NCBI GenBank assembly: GCA_035575835.1
Contig: DATLXM010000050.1
Coordinates: forward strand, 1 to 32,157
Direction of reading: 5' to 3'
Source of the DNA: Gaiellasilicea sp035575835
GTDB taxonomy: Bacteria > Actinomycetota > Thermoleophilia > Gaiellales > Gaiellaceae
Length of the DNA stretch: 32,157 nucleotides
In this document: positions 14,959 through 22,762 of the stretch, piece by piece
How the letters are laid out: the number at the start of each line of letters is the position of its first letter
Numbering within the stretch: the stretch's first letter is position 1
Notes under the pieces: generated by a model
What the model was told of the DNA's origin: nothing
The model's input: the letters and a program-made list of their open reading frames with translations, nothing else
Database searches by the model: none
Translations under genes and position numbers: made by a program

Positions 14959-15663
14959 TCAGGGTGCGACGCGGTCGTTCGCCAAGAACGCGGCGTGCGT
15001 GATCGGCATCAGCCGCTCGAGGAAGGACTCGCCCGCAGCCGCGTACTGGCGGATCTCCCACTGCGCGTTCTCGTGGTTCCGCAGGCCGCAGAAGTGCATC
15101 AGGCTGCGCGGATTGCAGCTCCAGTAGTACTTCGTGTAGGTCGAGAGCGGCAGCACCGCCCGCGCGACCTCCTTCGCGACCCCGAGCGCGAGCATCCGCT
15201 CGTAGGCCTCGAACGCGCGCTCGGCGTTCTCCTCGATCTCCCGACGCGCCGAATCGCGCGTCGCCTCGTCCACCGGCTCGAACGAGTACGCGCCCGGCTT
15301 GCCGACCTGGGTGCGGACGTTCTCCGGCACGTAGAACTCGGCGTCCATCTTCGCGTAACGGCCGCTCCACTCGTTGTAGGAGTGGCCGGCGCGGTGGCGA
15401 TGGTGCTCGCGGACGACGAAGAGCGGCGCCTTGACGAGGAAGCGGAAGTAGCCGTGCTCGAAGGGGCTGCCGTGGCGCTCGCGGATCAGAAAGCGGATCA
15501 GGCCCTCATCCCGCTCTGAGAGCTCGTCCGACTCCTGGTTGAAGGAGACGCGGGCGCCGTTGACGACGGCGAGGTCGGAGGCGAGGGCGCCGTCGAGGGC
15601 CAGGAAGCCCTTGTCCAGCACCTCGATCGTCGTATCCGGCAAGACTTCGGTCATGGCTTCCAT
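14959..15663 (-). CDS. thyX: flavin-dependent thymidylate synthase ThyX
   Basis: 234 residues. The ThyX signature RHRxxSxNExSxRY appears as RHRAGHSYNEWSGRY (about 88-102), preceded by HGSPFEHGYFRFLVKAP. It makes dTMP from dUMP using FAD, NADPH and methylene-tetrahydrofolate. C-terminal LMHFCGLRNHENAQWEIRQY is also typical. Two starts are possible: ATG 15663, or ATG 15654 (MTEVLPD), which lies 7 nt after CACAAT and pairs with the plus-strand ATG of the next gene inside one CATG. Divergent from the DUF72 gene. Confidence 0.94.
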   Translation of the reverse strand: MEAMTEVLPDTTIEVLDKGFLALDGALASDLAVVNGARVSFNQESDELSERDEGLIRFLIRERHGSPFEHGYFRFLVKAPLFVVREHHRHRAGHSYNEWSGRYAKMDAEFYVPENVRTQVGKPGAYSFEPVDEATRDSARREIEENAERAFEAYERMLALGVAKEVARAVLPLSTYTKYYWSCNPRSLMHFCGLRNHENAQWEIRQYAAAGESFLERLMPITHAAFLANDRVAP

Positions 15664-16318
15664 TGTGGACCGTCTGTCGGCCGGCCGCCTCTCCGTCGGG
15701 ACTTCGGGCTGGTCGTACCCCTCCTGGCGGCCCGGGTTCTATCCGGCCGGGACTCCGAACGAGGACTTCCTCGGCTTCTACGCGACGCGGTTCGACACGG
15801 TCGAGCTGAACACAACCGGCTACCGCCTGCCCTCGGAGGAGCAGTTCTCGCGCTGGGCCGAACAGGTTCCGGACGGGTTTCGCTTCGCGGCCAAGATGCC
15901 GGGTCGCGCGTTGCGCTCGGTGGCGACCTTCGAGGAGCGAGTCCGGCGGCTCGGCCACCGGCTGGGGCCGATCCGGGTCGCAATCGAGACGCCGCGCGAC
16001 GACGGCCTCTTGGCGCTCCTCCTGGGCTCGACCGACCTCCGGCTCGCCTTCGACTTCCGCCACGAGAGCTGGGCCGGGGTCGATGTCTCACCCGCGGTGC
16101 GCGTCGACGACTGGGAGACGGAGTCGCCGTTTCACTACCTCCGGTTCCGCCAGCCGCCCTACGTGGACGCCGACCTCGTCGCGATTGCCGAGCGAATCCG
16201 GCCCCTGCTCGCGACCGGAATCGACGTCTTCGCATACTTCCGGCACGAAGACGAGCCGACCGCGCCGGCCTACGCCGCGCGGCTGTCCGAGCTTCTCGGC
16301 GCCGGTCTTGCGCAATGA
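15653..16318 (+). CDS. DUF72 family protein (YecE-like)
   Basis: 221 residues starting MASIVDRLSAGRLSVG; the DUF72 core begins with VGTSGWSYPSWRPGFYP and contains YATRFDTVELNTTGYRLPS, FRFAAKMP, LAFDFRHESW and FHYLRF. DUF72 proteins adopt a TIM-barrel fold and their function is unknown. This copy is slightly short. A start at GTG 15665 is also possible. The reading frame is open upstream through the antisense of thyX, which I consider spurious. Confidence 0.83.
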   Translation: MASIVDRLSAGRLSVGTSGWSYPSWRPGFYPAGTPNEDFLGFYATRFDTVELNTTGYRLPSEEQFSRWAEQVPDGFRFAAKMPGRALRSVATFEERVRRLGHRLGPIRVAIETPRDDGLLALLLGSTDLRLAFDFRHESWAGVDVSPAVRVDDWETESPFHYLRFRQPPYVDADLVAIAERIRPLLATGIDVFAYFRHEDEPTAPAYAARLSELLGAGLAQ

Positions 16319-16422
16319 CGCCGACTTGCGGCTACTCTTACCGCGTTAATCCAGAGCGCGTACGTTGGGTGCCTAGCACCTCTCTACCCGTTCGTGGCAC
16401 ATGGGTAAGGAGGTGTTTTTCT
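16319..16422 (+). promoter_or_regulatory. cspA promoter and structured leader
   Basis: TACTCT (16333-16338) is a possible -10. The leader holds a small hairpin, GGTGC-CTA-GCACC (16368-16380), and a strong AAGGAGG ribosome site (16407-16413) followed by a T-rich spacer. A long leader with an unusually strong ribosome site is typical of cold-shock genes, and it stands out here because many neighbouring genes look leaderless. Confidence 0.5.
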
Positions 16423-16629
16423 ATGGCAACAGGAACCGTTAAGTGGTTCGACGACGCGAAGGGCTACGGCTTTATCTCGCCGGAGGACGGCGGCAAGGAT
16501 CTCTTCGTGCATCACAGCGGCATCGGCGGCGACGGCTTCAAGTCCCTCTCCGAGGGTGCGAAGGTGGAGTACGAGGCTCGCGAGGGTGCGAAGGGTCCGG
16601 AGGCGTTCAACGTCTCCCCGACCGCTTAG
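16423..16629 (+). CDS. cspA: cold-shock protein (CspA family)
   Basis: 68 residues, one cold-shock domain. RNP1 is KGYGFISPED and RNP2 is DLFVHHSGI; the N-terminus is MATGTVKWFDDAKGYG. It binds single-stranded RNA/DNA as a chaperone. The last residues (KGPEAFNVSPTA) match the family. A strong ribosome site precedes the ATG. It sits 70 nt before an IF-1 gene and is separated from it by a hairpin. Confidence 0.95.
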   Translation: MATGTVKWFDDAKGYGFISPEDGGKDLFVHHSGIGGDGFKSLSEGAKVEYEAREGAKGPEAFNVSPTA

Positions 16630-16634
16630 GTCAC

Positions 16635-16678
16635 TGGCGCAGGATGGGCATCCGCAGTAGCGGATGCCCGTCGCGCCA
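16635..16678. terminator. two-tier hairpin between cspA and infA
   Basis: Inner stem GGGCATCCGC (16646-16655) with GCGGATGCCC (16660-16669), loop AGTA; outer stem TGGCGC (16635-16640) with GCGCCA (16673-16678). There is no U-tract, so it may attenuate rather than fully end transcription. Its GGCGC...GCGCC outer arms recall the compound hairpin repeats, but CCCTTCAGGG is absent. Confidence 0.6.
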
Positions 16679-16699
16679 CTATTTCTGAAGGGAGGGTCA

Positions 16700-16921
16700 A
16701 TGGCCGAGAAGGAAGAGAAGATCGAGCTCGAGGGTGAGGTCATCGAGGCCTTCCGCAGCGGGATGTTTCGGATCGCGCTCGACAACGGGCACGAGACGCT
16801 CGGCTACACCGCCGGCAAGATGCGGCGCTACCGGATCAAGGTCTTCCCGGGCGACCGGATCAAGGTCGAGCTCTCCCCGTACGACCTCACGCGCGGCCGC
16901 ATCGTCTACCGCCACAGGTAG
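16700..16921 (+). CDS. infA: translation initiation factor IF-1
   Basis: 73 residues, S1/OB fold. KIELEGEVIEAFRSGMFRIA, DNGHETLGYTAGKMRRYRI and VELSPYDLTRGRIVYRHR match IF-1. The canonical HISGKMR reads YTAGKMR, a variant. It is placed beside cspA rather than in the usual ribosomal-protein operon. GGGAGGG upstream of ATG 16700 decides the start; the longer frame from 16664 begins inside the upstream hairpin. It may be the only copy or a second, specialised one. Confidence 0.93.
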   Translation: MAEKEEKIELEGEVIEAFRSGMFRIALDNGHETLGYTAGKMRRYRIKVFPGDRIKVELSPYDLTRGRIVYRHR

Positions 16922-16963
16922 ACCGGCCGGCCCATCGTCCGGACAAACTGGACGGTCTTCCCG

Positions 16964-18118
16964 CTAGTGACGAGCGACAGCGCCCGCGTGACGTTCGTGC
17001 GCGCCGCTTTCTAGGATCTCCCCGATCTCCGCAATCACGCGCTCGAGCTCCTCGTCGGAGGTGAAGTAATGCGGGCCGATCCGGATCCCGGCGCCGGGCC
17101 GGAAGTCGCAGAGGATCTGACGCTCGGCGAGCTCCCTGTAGACGGCCGGAAACTGATCCACGTGCACCGTGACGGTGCCCCCGCGGCGCGAATGCTCGCG
17201 CGGGCTGCGGATCTCGTAGCCGGCGACATCTGCGAGCTCGATCAGGCGGTCGGTCTGGCGGAGCGAGTTCGCGCGGATCCGCTCGACGCCCACTTCCTCG
17301 ATCAGGTCGTAGCCGGCGGTCGCCGCGTAGAGCGCGGGAACGTTCGGCGTCCCCGTGAGGAAGCGGGCCGCGCCCGAGGCGTAACGCATCTCCTCCTCGA
17401 ACCCGAACGGCGTCTCATGGGCCTGCCAGCCCGTGTAGGCCGGCTCGAGCTTCTCGGCGAGGTCCGGCCGGACGTAGAGCCAGCCATTGCCGGGCCCGCC
17501 CGAGAGCCACTTGACAGAGCCGCCGACCGCGAAGTCGACGTTCAGCGCGGTCACGTCGAGCGGGACGATCCCGGCGGACTGGTAGGCGTCGAGGATCACG
17601 TGCGCGCCGACCTCGTGGGCGCGACGGACGATCTTCTCGACGTCCTGGATCTCGCCGGATTTGAAGAGCACGTGGCTGATCGGGACGAGCAGCGTCCGCT
17701 CGTCGATCGCCTCGACGATCGCGCCGTCGTCCTCGCAGACGACGGCCTCGACGTCGTGCTGGGCCTGGTAGAGGTAGCGCACCGAGGGGAAGTTCGCGCG
17801 CTCGTAGACGACTCGGTTGCGGTCGGCGGTCGGGCGAAAGCAGGACAGGATGATCGCCTCGGCGATCGCGACGTTCTGATGCATCACGGTCGAGCCTGTC
17901 GGCGCGCCGACGATCCGGCCGATCTGGTCGCCGACCGTCATCGGCATCTCCCACCACCCCTCGCCCCACGCGCGGATCCCGCGTTCCCGCCAGGAGCGGG
18001 CGTACTCGGCCAGGCGTCGCTCCGCCTTTGCGGGCATCGCCCCGAGCGAATGATTGATCAGATAGGTCGTATGCTCGAGGATCGGGAACTCGGAGCGGTA
18101 GTCGAGGAGCTCGCGCAC
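16964..18118 (-). CDS. kynureninase-like class V PLP-dependent enzyme
   Basis: 384 residues, aminotransferase class V fold. DAYQSAGIVPLDV supplies the aspartate that contacts the PLP ring. GGSVKWLSGGPGNGWLYVRP carries the Schiff-base lysine, in the KWLxGGPG form typical of kynureninases and close relatives. The substrate could be kynurenine or a related amino acid; no tryptophan-catabolism neighbours are visible. GTG 18118 follows TACGCT by 6 nt, a leaderless start. Converges on infA with 42 bp between. Confidence 0.78.
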   Translation of the reverse strand: MRELLDYRSEFPILEHTTYLINHSLGAMPAKAERRLAEYARSWRERGIRAWGEGWWEMPMTVGDQIGRIVGAPTGSTVMHQNVAIAEAIILSCFRPTADRNRVVYERANFPSVRYLYQAQHDVEAVVCEDDGAIVEAIDERTLLVPISHVLFKSGEIQDVEKIVRRAHEVGAHVILDAYQSAGIVPLDVTALNVDFAVGGSVKWLSGGPGNGWLYVRPDLAEKLEPAYTGWQAHETPFGFEEEMRYASGAARFLTGTPNVPALYAATAGYDLIEEVGVERIRANSLRQTDRLIELADVAGYEIRSPREHSRRGGTVTVHVDQFPAVYRELAERQILCDFRPGAGIRIGPHYFTSDEELERVIAEIGEILESGAHERHAGAVARH

Positions 18119-18124
18119 GCCGGC

Positions 18125-18130
18125 AGCGTA
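18125..18130 (-). promoter_or_regulatory. -10 element of the kynureninase-like gene
   Basis: TACGCT on the minus strand (18130-18125) ends 6 nt before GTG 18118, with no ribosome site. Confidence 0.45.
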
Positions 18131-18160
18131 GTGGACGAGGGCGCGACCCGTCCCCCGCGG

Positions 18161-18190
18161 CCGTGGCCCAGGGACTGTCCCTGGGACGCG
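18161..18190. repeat. REP-like element 3
   Basis: CCCAGGGAC and GTCCCTGGG (18167-18185) form a perfect 9-bp stem around a single T, flanked by CCGTGG and ACGCGG. It shares the GGGACTGTCCC core with the copies at 8443-8501 and 21318-21380. It lies 77 nt upstream of the RAYT gene, the usual arrangement for REP elements mobilised by such enzymes. Confidence 0.78.
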
Positions 18191-18266
18191 GCGGAATGTG
18201 CCAAGTTCGCAACAATTCGTCAGGGCCGGTTTCGCTCTTCCCTACCCCTCGCTACGGTCGCCAGGA

Positions 18267-18680
18267 ATGGCACGACGACCCCGCTCGACGCTTCCGACCC
18301 CGGCGCAGTACCACGTCACCTCACGAGGCGTCGAGCGCCGAACGATCGTTCTCGATCCACTCGACGCCGACGCCTGGGTGCGCCTCCTCCGGGAGGTGGC
18401 GCTTCGTCACGGGTGGAAGCTCCACGCCTGGGCACTGATGCCGAATCACTTTCACCTGTTGATCGGCGCGAATCAGCCCGACCTCTCTGCTGGGATGCAT
18501 CGATTGAACGGCCTGCACGCGATGCGATTCAACCGCCGCCACGACCGCGTCGGTCATCTCTTCCAGGGACGCTTCGAGGCTCGGGTCATCGAACAAGACA
18601 CGCATTTCGAGCACGCCGTCGCCTACATCCTCTCCAACCCGCAGCGCTGCGGGTTCATCGATTGGCGCTGGTCTGGCCGA
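18267..18680 (+). pseudogene. REP-associated tyrosine transposase (RAYT), 3' truncated
   Basis: A Y1/IS200-like HUH domain: AQYHVTSRGVERRTIVLD, the HUH motif in ALMPNHFHLLIG, RVGHLFQGRFEARVIE, and the nucleophile tyrosine in AVAYILSNPQRCGF. RAYTs nick and mobilise REP palindromes and are single-copy domestic transposases. The recognisable domain ends around DWRWSG at 18675. No stop follows, and the frame runs on to 19709 antisense to the epimerase gene, so the native C-terminus is missing. The ATG is 8 nt after TACGGT (18253-18258) with AGGA before it. It could still encode an active core. Confidence 0.75.
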
Positions 18681-18689
18681 GGTCGCCCG

Positions 18690-19724
18690 TCAGCTCAGCC
18701 GCTTGAGCAGTCCCAATGCCTGTTGGTTCCAGGGGACGCGATGGGTCGTTCCCGCCGCTCCCAACCGGCCCCGGTTTGCCAGATACCAGTCGTACGTCTC
18801 GATCAGAGTGCGCGCGTTCGAGAGCCGCGGCGTCCACCCGAGAAGCCGTTCAGCCTTCTCGGTCGAGGCGAAAGAGTCCGTGTGGGCGGTCTTGTAGTGC
18901 CACTCCGCGAGCGGCGAGACGCGAAGGAGCTCGAGCGCCCGCAGAGCGAGCTCCGCGGGCCGCACGGGCACAGGGGTCAGCCTCGAGCTGGAAGCAGCGT
19001 GGTCGATCAGCCCCTGAAGGTCTTCCCGCACCGTTCCGAAGTCCCGCGCCCCGACGTTCAGAGACTCACCCGCTACGCCCGCCGCCGTGAACGATCGCAC
19101 GATGGCGTCGACGAGATCCTCGACTGCGAGAAGCTGATACCGGTTCGTTCCAGGCCCGAGCGTGTAGATCCGCCGTCCCTCGCGCACCCAGTCGAACAGG
19201 ATCTCGAACACCCCCAGCCGTTCGGCCCCGACGAATGTCTTCGGTCGCACGGTCACCACCTCGAGCCCACGCTCACCGAACTCCCGGCAAACCGCTTCCG
19301 CACTGATCTTCGACGCGCCGTACCAGCCCACTCCGACGAGCGGATCGGCTTCGACGATCGGATGCCGTTCGGGCACCCCGTACACCGCGGTCGAGGAGAT
19401 GAAGACGACTCGCCGGACGCCGGCCTCGAGCGCCGCAGCCAGGACGTTCGCGGTTCCGTCGACGTTGACCGCGAAGATCGACTTGCGCGAGGCGTTGATC
19501 GGCAGCGCCGCAGCAGCGTGCACGACGATCTCGGCGTGTCGGACCAACCGGCGGACGGCCGCGGGATCGCGAATGTCCCCACGCAGCTCCTCGACCTCGC
19601 GATCGAGCCGCGGGTCGTCGAGTGGCGCAACGTCGAGTGTTCGGACCTCGTGCCCCTCGTCCAGCAGCCGGCGGGCCAGGTGCAGGCCGAGAAAGCCCGC
19701 GCCGCCTGAGATCGAGACCGTCAT
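18690..19724 (-). CDS. NAD(P)-dependent epimerase/dehydratase (extended SDR)
   Basis: 344 residues from ATG 19724. Starts with the cofactor motif SISGGAGFLGLHLARRLL; HAAAALPI, SSTAVYGVP and the catalytic YGASK (in VGWYGASKISAEA) follow, so the Ser/Tyr/Lys set is present. It resembles sugar-nucleotide epimerases or sterol/hopanoid-like NAD-dependent dehydrogenases; the substrate is unknown. The ATG lies 7 nt after TAGCGT (19737-19732), with no ribosome site. The upstream in-frame extension to 19859 crosses this promoter and is unlikely. Its 3' end abuts the truncated RAYT. Confidence 0.87.
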   Translation of the reverse strand: MTVSISGGAGFLGLHLARRLLDEGHEVRTLDVAPLDDPRLDREVEELRGDIRDPAAVRRLVRHAEIVVHAAAALPINASRKSIFAVNVDGTANVLAAALEAGVRRVVFISSTAVYGVPERHPIVEADPLVGVGWYGASKISAEAVCREFGERGLEVVTVRPKTFVGAERLGVFEILFDWVREGRRIYTLGPGTNRYQLLAVEDLVDAIVRSFTAAGVAGESLNVGARDFGTVREDLQGLIDHAASSSRLTPVPVRPAELALRALELLRVSPLAEWHYKTAHTDSFASTEKAERLLGWTPRLSNARTLIETYDWYLANRGRLGAAGTTHRVPWNQQALGLLKRLS

Positions 19725-19731
19725 CGGCGGG

Positions 19732-19768
19732 ACGCTAGCTGCGCGTGGCTCAGCACCGTGACTATGCT
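19732..19768. promoter_or_regulatory. divergent leaderless promoters
   Basis: Minus strand TAGCGT (19737-19732) is 7 nt before ATG 19724. Plus strand TATGCT (19763-19768) is 8 nt before GTG 19777. Confidence 0.5.
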
Positions 19769-19776
19769 TGGCCCCC

Positions 19777-20145
19777 GTGGGAGACGAGTCACGGCTCAAC
19801 GAGCATCCGGTCGGGGAGATCGAGCGTCGCGACGGCGGCGCCGTCGTGATCCACCTCATCGGTGAGCTCGACCTCTACAACGCGCCCGAAGTGCGCTCTG
19901 CCCTGCTCGCGCTCACCGCGGAGCAGCCGGAACGGCTCGTTGTCGACCTCGGCGAGGTCGATTTCGTCGACTCGACAGCGCTCGGCGTCCTGATCGAGGC
20001 GAGGACGAAGCTCGCGAACCGACGTTCGTTCCTGCTCGCCGCACCCGGCCTCGAGACGCATCGAGCGCTCCAGATCTCCGGGCTCGACCAGCACCTCGCC
20101 GTGCATGACACTGTCGACGCCGCCCTGCAGACCCAGGTCTCCTAG
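19777..20145 (+). CDS. STAS-domain protein (anti-sigma factor antagonist-like)
   Basis: About 122 residues with one STAS domain: VVIHLIGELDLYNAPEVRSA, then LVVDLGEVDFVDSTALGVLI, where the DST motif holds the serine that is phosphorylated in SpoIIAA/RsbV-type proteins. It probably takes part in partner switching with an anti-sigma kinase encoded elsewhere. GTG 19777 is chosen because it sits 8 nt after TATGCT; TTG 19768 would add three residues and overlap that hexamer. Its TAG shares CTAG (20142-20145) with the stop of the convergent methyltransferase. Confidence 0.83.
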   Translation: MGDESRLNEHPVGEIERRDGGAVVIHLIGELDLYNAPEVRSALLALTAEQPERLVVDLGEVDFVDSTALGVLIEARTKLANRRSFLLAAPGLETHRALQISGLDQHLAVHDTVDAALQTQVS

Positions 20146-21272
20146 AGCGCCAGCAGCCGTTCGAGCGTCGGCTTCAACCCGAGTGAGTTCCGGAGCTCTT
20201 CGTAGTCCTTTCGTGCCTGAGCCCCCACGGGTCGTCCCCGCACTGCGCGGATGAGCACGTTCTTCGGCGTGTGCTCGAGGTCGACGAACTCGACGAGCTG
20301 CGTGCGGTAGCCGGCCAACTCGAGGAGCTGCGCGCGTAGTGCATCGGTGATGAGCGCGGCGAAGCGTTCCTTGCCGAGCCCGTGGCGGAGGAGGGGCGCC
20401 AAGAGGTCGCTCTGGATCTGCCCGAACGCCTCCTTCTGGCAGCACGGAACGGCGAGGATCGCGTCCGCCTGCCAGCGCACGGCTTGCGCGAGCGCCTCAT
20501 CGGTTGCGGTGTCGCACGCGTGGAGGCTGACGACGAGGTCGACCTTCGCACCTGCGTCATAGCCTGCGATCTGACCGCGCTGGAACCGGAGCCCTCGAGC
20601 ACCGGAGCGCTCGGCCAACGCCGAGCACGCGGCGATCACGTCCTCCTTTAGATCGAGGCCCACGATCTCGACCTCCCGCCCGCGAAGCACGGTGAGCAGG
20701 TGATGGAGCGCGAAGGTGAGGTACGACTTGCCGCAACCGAAGTCGACGATTCGCAGCGTCCCTTCGCTCGGAAGCGCCGGCACGACGTCGTCGACGAGCT
20801 CGAGGAACCGGTTGACCTGCCGGAACTTGTCGTACCGGCTCTTCCGGACTCGCCCCTCGGGCGTCATCACTCCGAGCTCGACCAGGAACGGAACGGGCGT
20901 ACCCTCTTCGAGCAGGTACCGCTTCCGACGGTCATGGCTCGTGGACGCCGTCGGTCGAGTCGGGGGGCGCCTCAGGATCTTGGGGCCGAGCACCTGCCAG
21001 TCGGCGTCCGGGCTCTGCAGCAGGGCCTGTCTGTAGTCCCGCAGCAGGGTTGCGACTTTCGCGCGCGCCTCCGGGCCGGGAAGGTTCTCGTGGGTGGCGC
21101 GATCCGCGAGCTGCGAGGTGAAGCGGTAGGCGGCCTGACCGCGGATTTCCACTTGCTCGACGGTGACCTTCGCCGGGGACTCGCGGCTGCTCGGATTGGA
21201 AAGCACTGCGCGGTTCAGCCGCCCTTCGTCGAAGAGGTCGGCCAGCAGATCGTCGAGCTCGGTCACCTTCAC
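20142..21272 (-). CDS. SAM-dependent methyltransferase (Methyltransf_32-like)
   Basis: 376 residues from GTG 21272. The SAM-binding region is LRIVDFGCGKSYLTFALHHL, followed by VEIVGLDLKEDVIAACSAL and LVVSLHACDTATDEAL with the HACDTATD motif of the PF13679-type group (GSTCD-like). Ahead of it a domain of about 180 residues has KSRYDKFRQVNRFLELV. The late AVPCCQKEAF also fits the family. The methylated substrate is unknown (possibly RNA). The ORF continues upstream through REP-like sequence to 21323, so the internal GTG is preferred, though no clear -10 or ribosome site decides it. Confidence 0.8.
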   Translation of the reverse strand: MKVTELDDLLADLFDEGRLNRAVLSNPSSRESPAKVTVEQVEIRGQAAYRFTSQLADRATHENLPGPEARAKVATLLRDYRQALLQSPDADWQVLGPKILRRPPTRPTASTSHDRRKRYLLEEGTPVPFLVELGVMTPEGRVRKSRYDKFRQVNRFLELVDDVVPALPSEGTLRIVDFGCGKSYLTFALHHLLTVLRGREVEIVGLDLKEDVIAACSALAERSGARGLRFQRGQIAGYDAGAKVDLVVSLHACDTATDEALAQAVRWQADAILAVPCCQKEAFGQIQSDLLAPLLRHGLGKERFAALITDALRAQLLELAGYRTQLVEFVDLEHTPKNVLIRAVRGRPVGAQARKDYEELRNSLGLKPTLERLLAL

Positions 21273-21317
21273 ATCATGCGCTTCGCGGGCAAAACCCGAC
21301 CCAGACCTCTCTCGAAC

Positions 21318-21380
21318 GGACACGGCCCAGGGTCTGTCCCTCGGTCACGCACCACCCGGACACGTCCCGGGGTCTGTCCC
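21318..21380. repeat. REP-like elements 4 and 5
   Basis: Two direct copies, 21318-21340 and 21358-21380, each GGACACG(G/T)CCC(A/G)GGG then TCTGTCCC. The second ends immediately before the stop of the oxidoreductase gene at 21381, and the first overlaps the longest possible upstream extension of the methyltransferase ORF. Confidence 0.8.
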
Positions 21381-22739
21381 TTAGAGCCCGTACGTCTCGA
21401 GGAGCCTCAGCCAGAGCTCGCTGCGGGTCGGGAACGCGGGGATCGCGTGCCAGAGCACGTCGAGGGGGATCTCGGCCACGACGGCGATCGTCGCCGCGTG
21501 CAGCGACTCCGCGACCTCCGCGCCGGTGAAGGTGGCGCCGACGATCACTCCCCGACCTTCGTCGACGACGATCCGCGCCGTCCCGGGCGCGTTCCGACCG
21601 ACGAAGCTGCCGCCGGCGTTCGCGCTCGTGCCTACGTCGACCGCGCGAACGTCCAGCCCCGCCTCCTCTGCGCCCGCGAGCGTGTAGCCGACCGCGGCGA
21701 CCTGCGGGTCGGAGAAGATCACGCGCGGCGAGAGCGCGCCGTCCGAGCGAAGCTCGACCTTCTTGCCGAGAATTGCGTCCGCGGCGAGCCGGGCCTGGTA
21801 CTTGCCCATGTGGGTCAGGAGCGAGCGCCCGTTGACGTCGCCGACCGCATAGAGCCAGTCGCACGCAGTCGAACGGAGATCGGGGCCGACCTGGATCGAT
21901 TCCCCTGGCTCGAGGCCGATCGACTCGAGCCCGACCCCGATCGTCGCGGGCTTGCGGCCGACTGCGACCAAGAGCTCCGAGCCCGACGCGGTCGATCCGT
22001 CCTCGAGCTCGACCGTGAAATCGCCCGGGCCCTCACGGGAGACCGCGACCGCCTTCGTCCCGGTGCGGACGTCGATCCCCGCCGCGCGCAGAGCGGTCTC
22101 GACCTGCTCGGAGGCGAACGGCTCTTCGCGCGCGATCAGCCGTGGGGCTCCTTCCAGGATCGTGACGCGCGAGCCGAGGGAGCTCCACGCCTGGGCGAGC
22201 TCGACGCCGACGACCCCGCCTCCGAGGACGACCAGGCTCTGCGGCACCGACGACGCCGTCGTGGCTTCGCGATTCGTCCACGGCTTCGCCTCGGCAAGGC
22301 CGGGGATCGGAGGCATCGCCGCCCCACTCCCGGTCGCGACGACCACCGCCTTCCGTGCGACCAGCATCTCCTCGCCGACCGCGACGCGCCGCTCTCCGTC
22401 GAGCCGGCCGGCGCCGCGGACGAGCGTCACCTTTCGCTCCTCGAGCCACGGCAGCTGCGCCGAGTCGTCGAGGTCGTGGATCACCTCGTCGCGCCGCTTC
22501 AGCACGACCGCGGGGTCCGGGCCGCTCGCCGTCAGTCCCGGCACCCGCTTCACCTCGGCGATCAGCTCGGCCGGGCGGAGGAGCGCCTTCGAGGGCATGC
22601 ACGCCCAGTACGAGCACTCGCCGCCGACGAGCTCGACCTCGACGAGCGCGACGTCGAGGCCGTTCTCCGCGAGCCGCCCCGCCACGACCTCGCCGGCGGG
22701 CCCGGCTCCGATCACGACGACGTCGAACTCTCGTTCCAT
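21381..22739 (-). CDS. class I pyridine nucleotide-disulfide oxidoreductase
   Basis: 452 residues. FAD motif VVVIGAGPAGEVVAGRL at the N-terminus, redox disulfide GGECSYWACMPSK (Cys-X4-Cys), a second Rossmann motif LVVLGGGVVGVELAQAW, FAD-binding YAVGDVNG, and a C-terminal HAIPAFPTRSELW where the HxxPxxPTxxE active-site base sits. It resembles dihydrolipoamide dehydrogenase and mercuric or mycothione reductase. The altered disulfide loop (usually GGTCLNxGC) makes the substrate uncertain. No 2-oxoacid dehydrogenase genes are nearby. ATG 22739 is 6 nt after TAGGAT, leaderless. Confidence 0.85.
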   Translation of the reverse strand: MEREFDVVVIGAGPAGEVVAGRLAENGLDVALVEVELVGGECSYWACMPSKALLRPAELIAEVKRVPGLTASGPDPAVVLKRRDEVIHDLDDSAQLPWLEERKVTLVRGAGRLDGERRVAVGEEMLVARKAVVVATGSGAAMPPIPGLAEAKPWTNREATTASSVPQSLVVLGGGVVGVELAQAWSSLGSRVTILEGAPRLIAREEPFASEQVETALRAAGIDVRTGTKAVAVSREGPGDFTVELEDGSTASGSELLVAVGRKPATIGVGLESIGLEPGESIQVGPDLRSTACDWLYAVGDVNGRSLLTHMGKYQARLAADAILGKKVELRSDGALSPRVIFSDPQVAAVGYTLAGAEEAGLDVRAVDVGTSANAGGSFVGRNAPGTARIVVDEGRGVIVGATFTGAEVAESLHAATIAVVAEIPLDVLWHAIPAFPTRSELWLRLLETYGL

Positions 22740-22745
22740 CGGACG

Positions 22746-22755
22746 ATCCTAGACT
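22746..22755. promoter_or_regulatory. shared divergent -10 element
   Basis: ATCCTAGACT contains TAGACT on plus (7 nt before GTG 22763) and TAGGAT on minus (6 nt before ATG 22739), sharing one TA. The start codons are 23 bp apart, the same distance as at 1256-1278. Confidence 0.62.
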
Positions 22756-22762
22756 CGGGGCG

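Noticed and set aside
16635..16678. A fifth copy of the compound hairpin repeat
   Set aside because: It shares the GGCGC...GCGCC outer arms but lacks CCCTTCAGGG and the ATCTT linker, so it is listed only as a hairpin.
18198..19709. A 503-codon open frame that includes the RAYT
   Set aside because: Only the first part after ATG 18267 has homology; the rest is antisense to a well-supported epimerase gene, and the piece before the ATG crosses the promoter.
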